Shown piece by piece: positions 8,380-17,997 of a stretch of 64,000 nt of DNA. The stretch lies in assembly GCA_903882935.1 (NCBI GenBank), contig CAIRZB010000108.1:1-64000 (forward strand), written 5' to 3'. Origin of the DNA: an uncultured Parafilimonas sp. Its GTDB lineage: Bacteria > Bacteroidota > Bacteroidia > Chitinophagales > Chitinophagaceae. Every line of letters begins with the position of its first letter. Position 1 is the stretch's first letter. The position numbers and the translations under genes were made by a program. The notes under the pieces were generated by a model. It saw only the letters and a list, made by a program, of their open reading frames with translations. It was not told where the DNA came from and did no database searches.

Positions 8380-11300
8380 CCTAAAATATCAATATTTAGA
8401 AAACGCTTACCCCCAACTTCTTGAGGGTATAAGTTCGTTAATACAAAAGGCTAAAATAGGTTTAAAATACTCCATAGTTACAATTACGTTGTCGGAAAAC
8501 CTCATAATTGCAAAGGCGAAAGAATTATGTGAGCTTTCAATAATTGAAAAGTGGGACAATCAAGAGTCGGACGAATTCAAAGCACTTTGTGCGACTTATT
8601 ATGATATAGCTACCTTATCCCCTCTACCTGAAAACCGACAAGAGTTAATCTTTGAAATAATTAAATTGATTTCGTTTGGCTATTTAGGTGAAAATTGGCA
8701 CTTGGTACGTCAATATCTAAGAAATATTGAATTAGACATAAACAGTACAGATCACATTTTTAATTGGAATGAAAAACTTCTGAACTCTTCTTTTTCAGCA
8801 TTATTTTTATTGTTAAAAAAAGATAATTGGGAAGAGCTGAGAGCGGCTGTTCAACTTATTGATAAGTTAAGAAATGATCAAAAAGAATTTGAAGATGAAT
8901 ATCTTAACAATATTTCGGTAAGTGAAAAAAAATCTGCGGCTGCAGAATTGATTGCTCTTTACCATTTTGCTCGTTCGATTGAATTATTATCTCAATACAT
9001 GATTAATGGATTACCAAATGATATTATAGATCAAATAAACTATCATCACCATTACGCAGAGCAATATTCAGATGAAGCTCTAAATATAAGCCTGAAAATG
9101 TTGATTCAGTATTTCAACGCTTTTTCAAAAAAACTAATACGAAATAGCATCTGGTTCATAACAAGGGGTATAAATTCACGAGTAACAAGGTTTAATGAAT
9201 TTATAACGCAAAGAGGCGAAAAAGCTGTCTTTGAAATGCTTTATCCTCAACGAGAGGCCATTTTAGAGCAAGGCTTGTTAAATGATGCTTATGATGCCTT
9301 AGTCGTCAATTTGCCAACCTCAAGTGGAAAGACTTTAATTGCTGAATATCGAATATTAAAGGCTTTGAATCAATTTGCTGCACAAGGAGGTTGGATTGCC
9401 TATGTCGTGCCTACTAGGGCGCTAGTTAATCAGATTACGATTCAACTACAAAAAGACCTATCCCCGATTGGAATTAAGATTGAAAAATTAAGTGGCGCTA
9501 TTGAATTGGATGGCTTTGAGTCTAGTTTGTTAGAGGCGGACGCTAAAGAACGACAATTTGACGTTCTAGTTACAACATATGAAAAATTAAATCTTCTGAT
9601 AAGGCAAGGTGTTGGAGTGACAAACGAGCGCCCACTTGTTTTGGCTGTTGTGGATGAGGCGCACAATATTGAAGAAGAAACTAGGGGTATAGGACTTGAA
9701 TTGTTACTTACAACAATCAAAAAAGACTGTTCAAGGGCAAATTTTTTATTACTTACGCCCGAAATAATAAACTCACAAGAAATTTGTGAGTGGTTAGGTA
9801 ACGACCGAGGACATCCAATCCACCTAGGTTTACATTGGTGGCAACCTAATGAAAGAATTATAGGTGCTTTGAGGGCAGAAGGAAGTAAGAAGAATTTTAA
9901 AATAAATCTCAAAACCTTATTGACGGATAAAGGCACTTATCAGCTTGAAGAAGAAATCTTAATTAAACATCTTGAAACCGCTCCGATTACACTGTCAAAA
10001 GTATATGGCGCTAGTGGCATTAAGAAAAATCTAGCTGCGCTAGCTGCACGACACTTTGAAGATGAATCGTTAATTGTATTAGCTCGGGATCCCGCTTCAA
10101 CCTTAGATATCGCAGAGCGAATATGGAGTTACTCAGAAGATCAAAGGGAAGATGATGATGTTCAATTAGTCAGAAGATACGTTGAAACAGAGTTAGGAGT
10201 TAATTTTCCTTTATCCAAATTTCTACTTCGGCGTATTGCGGTTCATAGTTCAGCCTTACCAGATGAAGTTAAGTTTTTAATTGAAGATTTGATGGTGAAA
10301 GGAAAATTGAAAGTTCTTGTCGCAACAACTACAATTGCGCAAGGTATCAACTTTCCAGTATCATCAATAATTATGGCATCCTATAGCTACCCGTTTAAAA
10401 AAATGCCTCATCGAGATTTTTGGAATTTAGTAGGAAGAGTAGGAAGAGCAGGCCAACAGAATATGGGTACTGTCAGTATTGTATTAAAAAATGATTCGGA
10501 ATTAACTGATGTTGCCACTTATGTACGCAATGCGGCAGAGTCTTTGCAATCACAAATGGTTTCAATGATTCAAAAGGCTTTAAATTTCCCCGATATTGAT
10601 TTTGAAACATGGCTATTCAGAGAGCCTAAGTGGTCAAATCTTTTGCAATATATCTCGCACCTCTATAAGCAGACAGAAAATCTTGAAAGGTTTATTACAA
10701 GCTTGGAAATAAATCTTCAAAGCACATTGGGTTTTAGGCAACTTAACGACCAGCAAAAAAATTATCTGAGAACAAATCTACGCACATATGTTTCAAGTGT
10801 AGATCGGAGACATGCTACCTTATCTGACCAAACAGGATTTTCGACAGTTTCGATAAGAAATTTAATAGGCAAGTTGAGCAGTGCGAATATTAACTCAAAT
10901 GATTGGAATAAAAATCAATTGTTTTCAAATCAAAATCAAAGCCTACAAAAATTAGTGGGTATAATGCTAGAGACACCTGAAGTTAGAAGGCAGATGGAAG
11001 ACCTTAACGTAGGAACTAGCGTTATGGATAAAACCCATATTGCAAAGCTTATTACAGACTGGGTTAGCGGTTTGACTATTTCGGAACTTTCTGAAAAATA
11101 CTTTCAGAATATTGACCCGTCTAAATCTATCGAAAGTTGTACAAAAGCAATATATCGAAGTGTTGCAAATGCAGCCACTTGGGGATTGGCCGCCTTGCAA
11201 AAGATGCCAAATAGTGGTTTAAATTGGAATAACCTTTCTGAAAACGAAAAGAAACGGTTTTTAAATCTGCCATCTATGATTCACTATGGAGTTGATACCG

Positions 11301-11533
11301 ATGAAGCGGTTCTGATGCGGAAAAATAACGTTCCAAGAACAATTGCGTCACGGCTAGGTCAACTTTATTCGTCTGCTTTTGGGGAAGATATTTTCAACCA
11401 AAGTTCATCAGCAATTAATAATTGGATAAAAAATTTAGACAATAGCGAATGGAATACTGTTGTTCCGACAAACAGTCTAATGAGTGGTAACGACTATAAG
11501 GTAATATGGAAAACACTGTCTGGAGTCCAATAA
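8357..11533 (+). CDS. hamB: HamB-like superfamily 2 helicase of a Hachiman-type defence system
   Basis: A 1058-residue SF2 helicase. An N-terminal helical region of about 300 residues precedes Walker A (LPTSSGKT, near residue 322), DEAH (VVDEAHNIEEE, near 433), an unusual motif III region LLTPEI in place of S-A-T, motif V (TTTIAQGINFPVSSIIMA), and motif VI (GRVGRAGQ). A roughly 300-residue helical C-terminal part follows. It starts at TTG 8357 or GTG 8369, both inside hamA, so translation is coupled. Size and pairing fit HamB. It could be another Ski2-like defence helicase if hamA is misassigned. Confidence 0.72.
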   Translation: MSLIVNNNLKYQYLENAYPQLLEGISSLIQKAKIGLKYSIVTITLSENLIIAKAKELCELSIIEKWDNQESDEFKALCATYYDIATLSPLPENRQELIFEIIKLISFGYLGENWHLVRQYLRNIELDINSTDHIFNWNEKLLNSSFSALFLLLKKDNWEELRAAVQLIDKLRNDQKEFEDEYLNNISVSEKKSAAAELIALYHFARSIELLSQYMINGLPNDIIDQINYHHHYAEQYSDEALNISLKMLIQYFNAFSKKLIRNSIWFITRGINSRVTRFNEFITQRGEKAVFEMLYPQREAILEQGLLNDAYDALVVNLPTSSGKTLIAEYRILKALNQFAAQGGWIAYVVPTRALVNQITIQLQKDLSPIGIKIEKLSGAIELDGFESSLLEADAKERQFDVLVTTYEKLNLLIRQGVGVTNERPLVLAVVDEAHNIEEETRGIGLELLLTTIKKDCSRANFLLLTPEIINSQEICEWLGNDRGHPIHLGLHWWQPNERIIGALRAEGSKKNFKINLKTLLTDKGTYQLEEEILIKHLETAPITLSKVYGASGIKKNLAALAARHFEDESLIVLARDPASTLDIAERIWSYSEDQREDDDVQLVRRYVETELGVNFPLSKFLLRRIAVHSSALPDEVKFLIEDLMVKGKLKVLVATTTIAQGINFPVSSIIMASYSYPFKKMPHRDFWNLVGRVGRAGQQNMGTVSIVLKNDSELTDVATYVRNAAESLQSQMVSMIQKALNFPDIDFETWLFREPKWSNLLQYISHLYKQTENLERFITSLEINLQSTLGFRQLNDQQKNYLRTNLRTYVSSVDRRHATLSDQTGFSTVSIRNLIGKLSSANINSNDWNKNQLFSNQNQSLQKLVGIMLETPEVRRQMEDLNVGTSVMDKTHIAKLITDWVSGLTISELSEKYFQNIDPSKSIESCTKAIYRSVANAATWGLAALQKMPNSGLNWNNLSENEKKRFLNLPSMIHYGVDTDEAVLMRKNNVPRTIASRLGQLYSSAFGEDIFNQSSSAINNWIKNLDNSEWNTVVPTNSLMSGNDYKVIWKTLSGVQ

Positions 11534-11782
11534 TTTATAATAAATTCAGATAATAGTGATATTATATATTTAAACTATAAGTTGTAACGATAAGTTTATC
11601 GTAATTCTACTGCCTTGTCCGATAACACATTAATATGGGGGTTATTACATGCAAAGTTGCCCAATGCCCAACAAAGCGACAAACTCTTAAACAGAGAGAA
11701 TGGGTTATGGTTTTTACCATACCGTATTTCCAATTGGGAAATTCTCAGCTAATTATTACCTTGAAGCCTAATTTATTTATCT
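11534..11782. other. Intergenic gap after hamB
   Basis: No gene is seen. An imperfect inverted repeat (GGTTATGGT...ACCATACC) at 11703-11723 lies 60 bases before the DNA-binding protein gene and could be an operator. Confidence 0.3.
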
Positions 11783-12052
11783 ATGGAAGTTATCTGCTTA
11801 CAGGATGAAGCATTTTATACCCTCATTGAACGGGTAGTAAGCCGTATTAAGGAAAAGCAAGCAATAATTTCGGATAAGTGGATTTCCGGCGAGGAGGCGA
11901 TGAAAATACTCCGCATTACCAGTAAAACTACTTTGCAAAAATTACGCGATGAAGGCAAAATCCGGTTTTCCCAACCGGAAAAGAAAATCATTTTATATGA
12001 TATGGAATCCATAAACCAATATTTAAACCAGCATGCACACAAACCCTTTTAA
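11783..12052 (+). CDS. Helix-turn-helix DNA-binding protein (excisionase/HTH_17-like)
   Basis: An 89-residue protein with the pattern WISGEEAMKILRITSKTTLQKLRDEGKIRFSQPEKKIILYDMESINQYL, which fits the MerR-like winged HTH of excisionase-family proteins on Bacteroidota mobile elements. It may act as a directionality factor or regulator of the mobilisation genes that follow. There is no Shine-Dalgarno site. The next gene starts 2 bases after its stop. Confidence 0.7.
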   Translation: MEVICLQDEAFYTLIERVVSRIKEKQAIISDKWISGEEAMKILRITSKTTLQKLRDEGKIRFSQPEKKIILYDMESINQYLNQHAHKPF

Positions 12053-12054
12053 GT

Positions 12055-12288
12055 ATGGAAACAGACGAAAAATTATATATGCAGGGTTTCAATAACGGCT
12101 ACCTAATTGCAAAGCACGACCCAGAATTAGCCGCCAAACTCACAACCCAAACAAATGACCAAAGCGATTACTTTCAAGGTTTGGTTTTAGGAAAGCAAGA
12201 ATATGACAAAGAAGTGCGTGAATGGGCAAGAAGTTTTACCAAAGGCAAACCGGCCAGGGATGATAAGGGGTTGGAAAAGGAAAGATAA
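12055..12288 (+). CDS. Hypothetical small protein of the mobilisation block
   Basis: A 77-residue acidic protein, strongly hydrophilic, with the segment MQGFNNGYLIAKHDPELAAKL. It follows the HTH gene by 2 bases and is probably cotranscribed. No family recognised. Confidence 0.55.
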   Translation: METDEKLYMQGFNNGYLIAKHDPELAAKLTTQTNDQSDYFQGLVLGKQEYDKEVREWARSFTKGKPARDDKGLEKER

Positions 12289-12351
12289 CCGGGCGTTACT
12301 GTCATAAAAATTTCACACAAAGCCGCCGGGTAATGTGCTATTATCTTTCAC

Positions 12352-12609
12352 ATGACAAGCGAAAATTCAGATTCCAAAGTAATTGCCACTCATTTTCACC
12401 GGGCTTTTGAACGTGATAATTCCAATTGCGACGAATCGGAAGTTATCAGCTATCAGCTGCGGCTAGTGGGTGTTGAAATGATACGCGTAATTCAAGCAGG
12501 TAAACTGCTACCCCGTGAGGATGTATTACAAACATTAAGGGATGTGAACGAAGGGCTTGCACGGCATGGAAAACCCCTTCTCGATTTTGATTTCTCCAAT
12601 TTGAATTAA
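12352..12609 (+). CDS. Hypothetical small protein of the mobilisation block
   Basis: An 85-residue, mostly helical soluble protein (ATHFHRAFERDNSN, then a helix around LLPREDVLQTLRDVNEGLARHG). No known motif. It lies between two other small genes in the same direction upstream of the coupling protein. Confidence 0.55.
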   Translation: MTSENSDSKVIATHFHRAFERDNSNCDESEVISYQLRLVGVEMIRVIQAGKLLPREDVLQTLRDVNEGLARHGKPLLDFDFSNLN

Positions 12610-12645
12610 TTTTATTATCTTGAGTGGGAACCTAAACTTCCCGCT

Positions 12646-13086
12646 ATGGCAAATGCAATCGAAGATGCCCTTAACCGCGCATCCGCAAAAGACAAGCAGA
12701 CCATTGAAGCTGCTAAATCGCATATATCTTCCATTGAGAATGTCGATAAAGGCGCAGCTTCCAAAACCGAGAAAACAAATTCAGTTGATGAGGCACTTGG
12801 TCGTGCATCTGATAAAGACAAGCAAACTATAGAAGCTGGGAAATCGCATATATCTTCCATTGAAAATGCGGATAAAGTCTCGCCTTCAAACGCTCCCTCT
12901 AATACCCCATCCAATCCCAAAGATTTGGATAAAATGCAGCTTAATCCTGAAACCAAATCCAATATAGAAAGCGTACAGCAGGGGCAAGGCAATAATTATA
13001 TGTACCAAAATGCAGTTGACAGGGCGCAAGCCAGGCCACCGCAAGAACCGCAGAAGGCGCAGCCGCAACAAGATAAGGAACGCTAA
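12646..13086 (+). CDS. Hypothetical protein with a tandemly duplicated segment
   Basis: A 146-residue, very hydrophilic protein. Residues near 5-37 and 48-80 are near copies of one another: DALNRASAKDKQTIEAAKSH then EALGRASDKDKQTIEAGKSH, each followed by ISSIENxDK. The C-terminal third is Pro/Gln-rich (EPQKAQPQQD) and looks disordered. The duplication is also visible in the DNA, so it is recent. No function can be assigned; its place before the coupling protein suggests a mobilisation accessory role. Confidence 0.6.
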   Translation: MANAIEDALNRASAKDKQTIEAAKSHISSIENVDKGAASKTEKTNSVDEALGRASDKDKQTIEAGKSHISSIENADKVSPSNAPSNTPSNPKDLDKMQLNPETKSNIESVQQGQGNNYMYQNAVDRAQARPPQEPQKAQPQQDKER

Positions 13087-13165
13087 CCCTTTAATCTTTT
13101 TTTAATCCACGAAAGGCTATGTATTCTCAATAGTATATATTATATTACTACTGAAATCATTCCCG

Positions 13166-14593
13166 ATGCCCGAAGTTAACTTTACCCTTGATCAAGTCAT
13201 TTACCAGTTCAATAACAATGAACCTTTCACCATTGGCAATGCCTGCGAAGGTGTTCAGATTTTTGGCGGGATTGGTTCCGGCAAAACCAGCGGCAGCGGT
13301 GAAGCCCTGGCCCGTGCATTTTTAACAGCAGGGTTTGGCGGGTTAGTTTTGTGCGCAAAAAAAGACGTGCTGGAAGACTGGCAAAAATATGCCCGTGAGA
13401 CAGGGCGTGACAGGTCTATACTCGTATTTGATTCGTTGGGCGATTATGTGTTTCCCTTTTTGCAATATGAAGTAGAACGCGCTGGTGAGGGTGCAGGTTA
13501 CACCGATAATTTAGTCCGGCTATTTACAACCGTTTACGAGGCAATAGACCGCAGCAATAGTGGCGGCGGCACAGACCCGTATTGGACGCGCGCAATGCAG
13601 CAGTTACTTAGAAACACAATAGATTTATGTTTAATAGCTACGGGAACTGTTTCGGTTCCGCTTATCCATGACGTAATAATGTCTGCGCCCAAGAGCATAG
13701 AAGAAATAGATTCAGAAGCATGGAAAGCTAAAAGTATCTGTTGGAAACTGTTGATTCAAGGGCATGGTAAAAATCTTGATAAATGGGTAAAGCTAGATTT
13801 TGACAGTACCGCTTCCTTTTGGTTGGAAGAATACCCAGGCCTTGCTGAAAAAACCCGCTCCAGTATTTTGTCTACCCTTACATCCATGACAGATATTTTC
13901 TTGCGCCGCCCTTTCAGGAGGCTATTTTCTGAGCCACCAAGCGACCCGCGCAAAATTGCCAAACCGGAACTTACCCATCGCGGTGCGATCATTATTATTA
14001 ACCTTCCGGTAAAAGAGTTTGGTGATGCAGGCAGAGCCGCGCAGGTTGTCTATAAATACCTATGGCAGCAAGCCGTTGAAAGGCGGGAAGTCATTAAAGG
14101 TAAAACAGTGCCTGTTTTCCTATGGGTGGACGAAGCCCAAAATTTCGTAACCGAATATGATATGCAGTTTCAGGCGACCGCCCGAAGCACCATGGCTTGC
14201 ACCGTTTACCTAACCCAAAATATCCCTAACTATTATGCCGAAATGGGAGGCGAAGAAAGCAAATACCGTGTGGATTCTTTGATAGGCAATCTGCAAACAA
14301 AAATCTGGCATGCCAACAGTGACCCCATGACCAACGAACAGGCTGCTGAGACTATCGGCAAAAGTTGGCAGACTAGGCAAACTTCCGGGCAAAGCTACGG
14401 CGCTGATAATTATAATTTAAGTACTGGCAAGAGTGAGAGTTTTGATTATGACGTGCCGCCGCAGTTTTTTACCAAACTGCGAAAAGGAGGCCGCACTAAT
14501 AACAAAATCGTTGATGCCATTATTTTTCAAAATGGCAGAATGTGGGGAAACAAAAAAACGTATCTATTTACCCAATTTAAACAATACGAGTAA
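13166..14593 (+). CDS. Type IV coupling protein (TraG/VirD4-like ATPase)
   Basis: A 475-residue P-loop ATPase. Walker A is GGIGSGKT at residues 34-41 and Walker B is LWVDEAQNF near residue 320; the latter, with TARSTMACTVYLTQNIPNYYAE following, is typical of TraG/VirD4 family coupling proteins. It lacks an N-terminal membrane region, and the next gene, overlapping by one base, codes for a membrane protein that could anchor it. It would bring the relaxase-DNA complex to a secretion channel during transfer. Confidence 0.8.
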   Translation: MPEVNFTLDQVIYQFNNNEPFTIGNACEGVQIFGGIGSGKTSGSGEALARAFLTAGFGGLVLCAKKDVLEDWQKYARETGRDRSILVFDSLGDYVFPFLQYEVERAGEGAGYTDNLVRLFTTVYEAIDRSNSGGGTDPYWTRAMQQLLRNTIDLCLIATGTVSVPLIHDVIMSAPKSIEEIDSEAWKAKSICWKLLIQGHGKNLDKWVKLDFDSTASFWLEEYPGLAEKTRSSILSTLTSMTDIFLRRPFRRLFSEPPSDPRKIAKPELTHRGAIIIINLPVKEFGDAGRAAQVVYKYLWQQAVERREVIKGKTVPVFLWVDEAQNFVTEYDMQFQATARSTMACTVYLTQNIPNYYAEMGGEESKYRVDSLIGNLQTKIWHANSDPMTNEQAAETIGKSWQTRQTSGQSYGADNYNLSTGKSESFDYDVPPQFFTKLRKGGRTNNKIVDAIIFQNGRMWGNKKTYLFTQFKQYE

Positions 14594-15555
14594 TGGCAAA
14601 ATCAGAACAACCCATGCAAGCGGTGCAAGCTGTCGGTTACCAAGGCAAATCCCGCAATGTCCTCGCCGGTTTTAACTTTTTCGGACAGGCACTTCCTTTT
14701 ATCAATTTTATTATGTTTTTACTTGGATGGTTTACCGTTCCGGTAGAAGTCTTGTTTCGCAAGAATTTTGGCCAGCGATGGCTCACCGGCATTAATTTCT
14801 ATGCCGGTCTTTTGGTGCTGGTGATATTTAATGTTTTACAAACACTATCATCCGTATTTGGCTCAAATACCCGCACCTATTCTTATGGCCGTTATGGCCA
14901 GCAGCAGCAAGTGCCGGACGAACCGTCTTTATGGGATTCGTTTATGAATCACAGTATGTTCTTTATTTTATTGGCATACATCCTTGTAGGCTCTTATCAT
15001 TTTTTCAAAATGTGGTGGGGAAACCGTACAAATTCGGCGCAGCACTCTTTTGCAGATGGCACTTCGCGCTTTGAGCCTATTGCTGTATATCTTATGAGGT
15101 TGGTTAATATAATCGCCGTTCCAGTAATACGGATTTACATATTATTACTTCCAAAAGAAGAGCAGAAACGAACTAACGAAATACCCCCGCTTACAAATGA
15201 GGTTACCGCATTTACCAATACGATTTTTGAACCGCTTGTGCTGGTAATATTGTTTTTTATATTCAAGGGAACGACAAGCACATGGTTACTTATATCTGCC
15301 GCAGCTTTAACAGTATATGCTAACTGGAAAGAAGCAGCTAAATTAGATAGAGCACTTGATTTTAGGGATATTGTAATTGAGGCTGAAGACAAAATCGCAG
15401 ATAGAGCGGCTCCACAGGAAACGTCAACTTCAACATTGGAAAACCTCATTATGCAGCAGGCTGCTAATGCTATTGAAACAAAACCCGAAGTAGCCGCACA
15501 AGTCAAACAACAATACCCAGACCTTATGAGTATTATTGATGAAATGAATAGCTAG
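14593..15555 (+). CDS. Polytopic membrane protein paired with the coupling protein
   Basis: A 320-residue protein with four or five hydrophobic segments (for example LPFINFIMFLLGWFTVPVEV, INFYAGLLVLVIFNVL, SMFFILLAYILVGS and an ending pair near LVLVILFFIFKG) and a charged C-terminal tail. The ATG overlaps the stop of the coupling protein gene, which suggests obligate co-translation. A role as membrane anchor of the coupling protein is an inference from this arrangement. Confidence 0.6.
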   Translation: MAKSEQPMQAVQAVGYQGKSRNVLAGFNFFGQALPFINFIMFLLGWFTVPVEVLFRKNFGQRWLTGINFYAGLLVLVIFNVLQTLSSVFGSNTRTYSYGRYGQQQQVPDEPSLWDSFMNHSMFFILLAYILVGSYHFFKMWWGNRTNSAQHSFADGTSRFEPIAVYLMRLVNIIAVPVIRIYILLLPKEEQKRTNEIPPLTNEVTAFTNTIFEPLVLVILFFIFKGTTSTWLLISAAALTVYANWKEAAKLDRALDFRDIVIEAEDKIADRAAPQETSTSTLENLIMQQAANAIETKPEVAAQVKQQYPDLMSIIDEMNS

Positions 15556-15599
15556 AAAAGTGAGGTTGTAATCTAAGAACTGAAGTTGAAACTACTATT

Positions 15600-16508
15600 T
15601 TAAAACCCTGCCTGAATAATCAACCCGCATAATTTGGCAGGGTTTTTTACATTGAAATAGGGAGGTGACACACTCGTATCAATACAATAATTAGCATTCG
15701 CACCGCCTGTGCCTTGCGTGGGTGGATAATAAAAATCTTCAGGATGGCCGTTTGAAATACCAACGGGTATTATGCGGCTTGAGGGTGTAAAGGGCAGTGT
15801 ATTACTGTAACTAAGCTGGTTGCTGCCGGTTTTTGTGAATATATAATCAGCATCGGCAGGTGAAAAATTATTTGAGAAATCCGTTCCTCCCATACTTCCC
15901 CAAGCATTAGTAAAACCCGTGACGCCTGAACGATAATAATTATTACCATTCCACCCTACCGCTATAATACCCGTGCCATCATTTTTTGCAGCGGGCATGC
16001 TTCCTGTATAACCACCCGTATAAGAAGCAAATTCACCTATATAACCTGCTGACTGCAACTCGCTCCAGAAATTTTGAGCTTCATAAGACGGGATTCCCGA
16101 AGATCCATACCAAGTAAATGTGCCATAATTATCAACTGGCAAATTATCATAACTATATGCATTCCCATAGGGGAAAAACGCTGTAATCAAACCATTGCCA
16201 TTGCCGTTATAAGCAAAGCCAAAGCTTGTGGCATTTGCACAATCACCAGGCAGACACGCATATTTGTTTCTAAACGTATTTACGGCAGTATTATATTTTT
16301 CAAGCTGCGAAACAAACGCTCTGTTTTCCGCAATTCTTATTAAATTTTGCCCGACCAATATCCCGCCGACGATAAGGCCAATGATAACGAGAACGATTGA
16401 CATTTCTATGAGGGTGAAGCCTGCTTTCAGGCGCAGCTTGCTCATTGAGTTGAGTTGAGTTGAGTTGAGTTTTTCATACGAGGCAACTATAAACAACGGT
16501 TTTTTCAA
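15600..16508 (-). CDS. Prepilin-like protein 1 (divergent), with SSR at its 5' end
   Basis: The N-terminal class III signal is KAG|FTLIEMSIVLVIIG, with Glu5 of the mature protein and a hydrophobic helix, so a prepilin peptidase would cut after Gly. The body is the most divergent of the six: it has CLPGDC where others have YLPGD, a Gly/Tyr-rich centre, and ends LCGLIIQAGF rather than NCALSFKFQ. Two starts are possible: ATG at 16508 (36-residue leader through the repeat) or ATG at 16445, giving a normal short leader MSKLRLKAG, with the pentanucleotide array directly upstream. The 3' end overlaps a GC-rich hairpin (AAAACCCTGCC arms) that may be its terminator. Confidence 0.75.
   Translation of the reverse strand: MKKPLFIVASYEKLNSTQLNSMSKLRLKAGFTLIEMSIVLVIIGLIVGGILVGQNLIRIAENRAFVSQLEKYNTAVNTFRNKYACLPGDCANATSFGFAYNGNGNGLITAFFPYGNAYSYDNLPVDNYGTFTWYGSSGIPSYEAQNFWSELQSAGYIGEFASYTGGYTGSMPAAKNDGTGIIAVGWNGNNYYRSGVTGFTNAWGSMGGTDFSNNFSPADADYIFTKTGSNQLSYSNTLPFTPSSRIIPVGISNGHPEDFYYPPTQGTGGANANYCIDTSVSPPYFNVKNPAKLCGLIIQAGF
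16445..16469. repeat. Pentanucleotide array TTGAG x5 at the start of prepilin gene 1
   Basis: Five perfect tandem copies of TTGAG (CTCAA on the coding strand) immediately precede or overlap the likely ATG. The related prepilin gene ending at 17997 has a single CTCAA at the equivalent place. Change in copy number would shift the frame of the longer leader or alter spacing before the short start. Confidence 0.85.
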
Positions 16509-16545
16509 AAACTACAAGATTTTTGGCTATTGCTTAACGTAGTGT

Positions 16546-17022
16546 TCAATGAACCTTCTCACTGCCGGGATGAATAATGAATATGCGTTTGTTACCAAAG
16601 GGGCCGGGATAATCCCGGATGGAATCAAGGATTATCCCGCTCGCCTTTTTATAACGCCCAAACTTTTTTATCCGCTTGCAGGTCTTGCGTATTTTATCCG
16701 CGATTTCCGCGCGGGTTGAAGGCGGTGCGCGGCCTAATATTTCTTCTTTTACATCAATGGTCGCGTTGATAAAATGCATTCTTTGTGTGTCGTTGAACCC
16801 CGGCCAGCAAGCAGCCCTCTCTGCCATTTCGTTAAAAAGCGCATAACAGCGGAGGAATATCATTGGGAAAGGTATATTCTTCGTGGCATCACCAAGCAGC
16901 CACTTGGCCTCCGATTCAAGATTTTCTAATGGTATCTGATCGTAATACTGTTTACACTCCTCAAACTTGACAAGCTTTTTGCGGTGAAACTCTGTTATGT
17001 AGGTCAGTATCTCTGTAAACAT
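16546..17022 (-). CDS. Hypothetical protein
   Basis: A 158-residue soluble, helical, basic protein with several Cys/Trp/Lys-rich helices (RKTCKRIKKFGRYKKASG) and a C-terminal stretch RDYPGPFGNKRIFIIHP. It lies between two prepilin genes on the same strand. No family recognised. Confidence 0.5.
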   Translation of the reverse strand: MFTEILTYITEFHRKKLVKFEECKQYYDQIPLENLESEAKWLLGDATKNIPFPMIFLRCYALFNEMAERAACWPGFNDTQRMHFINATIDVKEEILGRAPPSTRAEIADKIRKTCKRIKKFGRYKKASGIILDSIRDYPGPFGNKRIFIIHPGSEKVH

Positions 17023-17160
17023 ATAATCTTTACGCTTTTCTTTGGCGATGAAATCATCTTCGGGCTAACATATGCGTGAAGGGCATCTAAATAACATAGT
17101 TCCTTAAATTATTAGCGTCAATTGATGAGGGTACGATTTTCTTTTATGGTAATATAAGAT

Positions 17161-17997
17161 TTACTGAAACTTAAAGCTCAAAGCACAATTTATACCTGTG
17201 CCATTATTTTGCGTGGTAGAATAGTTTTGCGTTCCTGTAACTCCGCCATTGTCATAACAGGTGGTAGAGGTCGGTAAGGTAGCAGAGGTATTGGATTTAC
17301 CGTTAGCTCCGCCACCTGCGGCCCATTGCACACCGTTGTTGAGATAAGTTGCTGTAACACTGCCTGTTTGGGGGAAACCATCATCCACTTTTTTGTCTAC
17401 GTTATAAGCTTGCTGCACCGATAATCCCGGACTAGAAAGCAGGTACGCGGCTCCGGCCGAACCTGTAGGAATGGATAGACCAAAATAGTTAAATCCTGCA
17501 TTGCTCCATACATACACATAATTTCCATTGCCTATTTTGCCTGCAGGAAAATATTTAGATGCGGGGTGCACAGTAATTAAGCCGGTTTCTACGAAGGTGG
17601 GGGTAGCAAAATTAAATGTGCCATCAATAAGTCCTGCAGTGCTTAAATCGACCCAAAATGCGCCTAGTTCATCGCTTGGAGAATAAAAACCAGTCGTATT
17701 GGCATTATTCCAGGCTTCAATCAAGCCATTGCCATCGCCTTGTCCGGGATGCGCGGTACCTCTCGCCGCAAATCCGGCATTAGTAGCATAAGGATCAGGA
17801 ATATCACCGGGCAGGTAACCATATTTACCTTGGAAGGTGCGCACCGCCGTATTATATCTTTCAATTTGTGAAATCTGTGAACGTATTGCTGCAGCATTTA
17901 CTAAATCAACACCCACCAATATGCCGCCCACAATTAGCCCGATAATCACCAGTACTATGCTCATTTCAATGAGGGTAAAGCCTGATTTCATCCGCAT
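17161..17997 (-). CDS. Prepilin-like protein 2
   Basis: A 278-residue protein with leader MRMKSG| and mature N-terminus FTLIEMSIVLVIIGLIVGG. Conserved paralogue segments follow: RYNTAVRTFQGKYGYLPGDIPDP, GDGNGLIEAW, FWVDLSTAGLIDGTFN, VQQAYNVDKKVDDGFPQTG and TTCYDNGG with a final NCALSFKFQ. The two Cys near the C-terminus could form the disulfide loop of a type IV pilin D-region. Type IVa-like or pseudopilin subunit, exported and processed by a prepilin peptidase not present in this window. Confidence 0.82.
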   Translation of the reverse strand: MRMKSGFTLIEMSIVLVIIGLIVGGILVGVDLVNAAAIRSQISQIERYNTAVRTFQGKYGYLPGDIPDPYATNAGFAARGTAHPGQGDGNGLIEAWNNANTTGFYSPSDELGAFWVDLSTAGLIDGTFNFATPTFVETGLITVHPASKYFPAGKIGNGNYVYVWSNAGFNYFGLSIPTGSAGAAYLLSSPGLSVQQAYNVDKKVDDGFPQTGSVTATYLNNGVQWAAGGGANGKSNTSATLPTSTTCYDNGGVTGTQNYSTTQNNGTGINCALSFKFQ

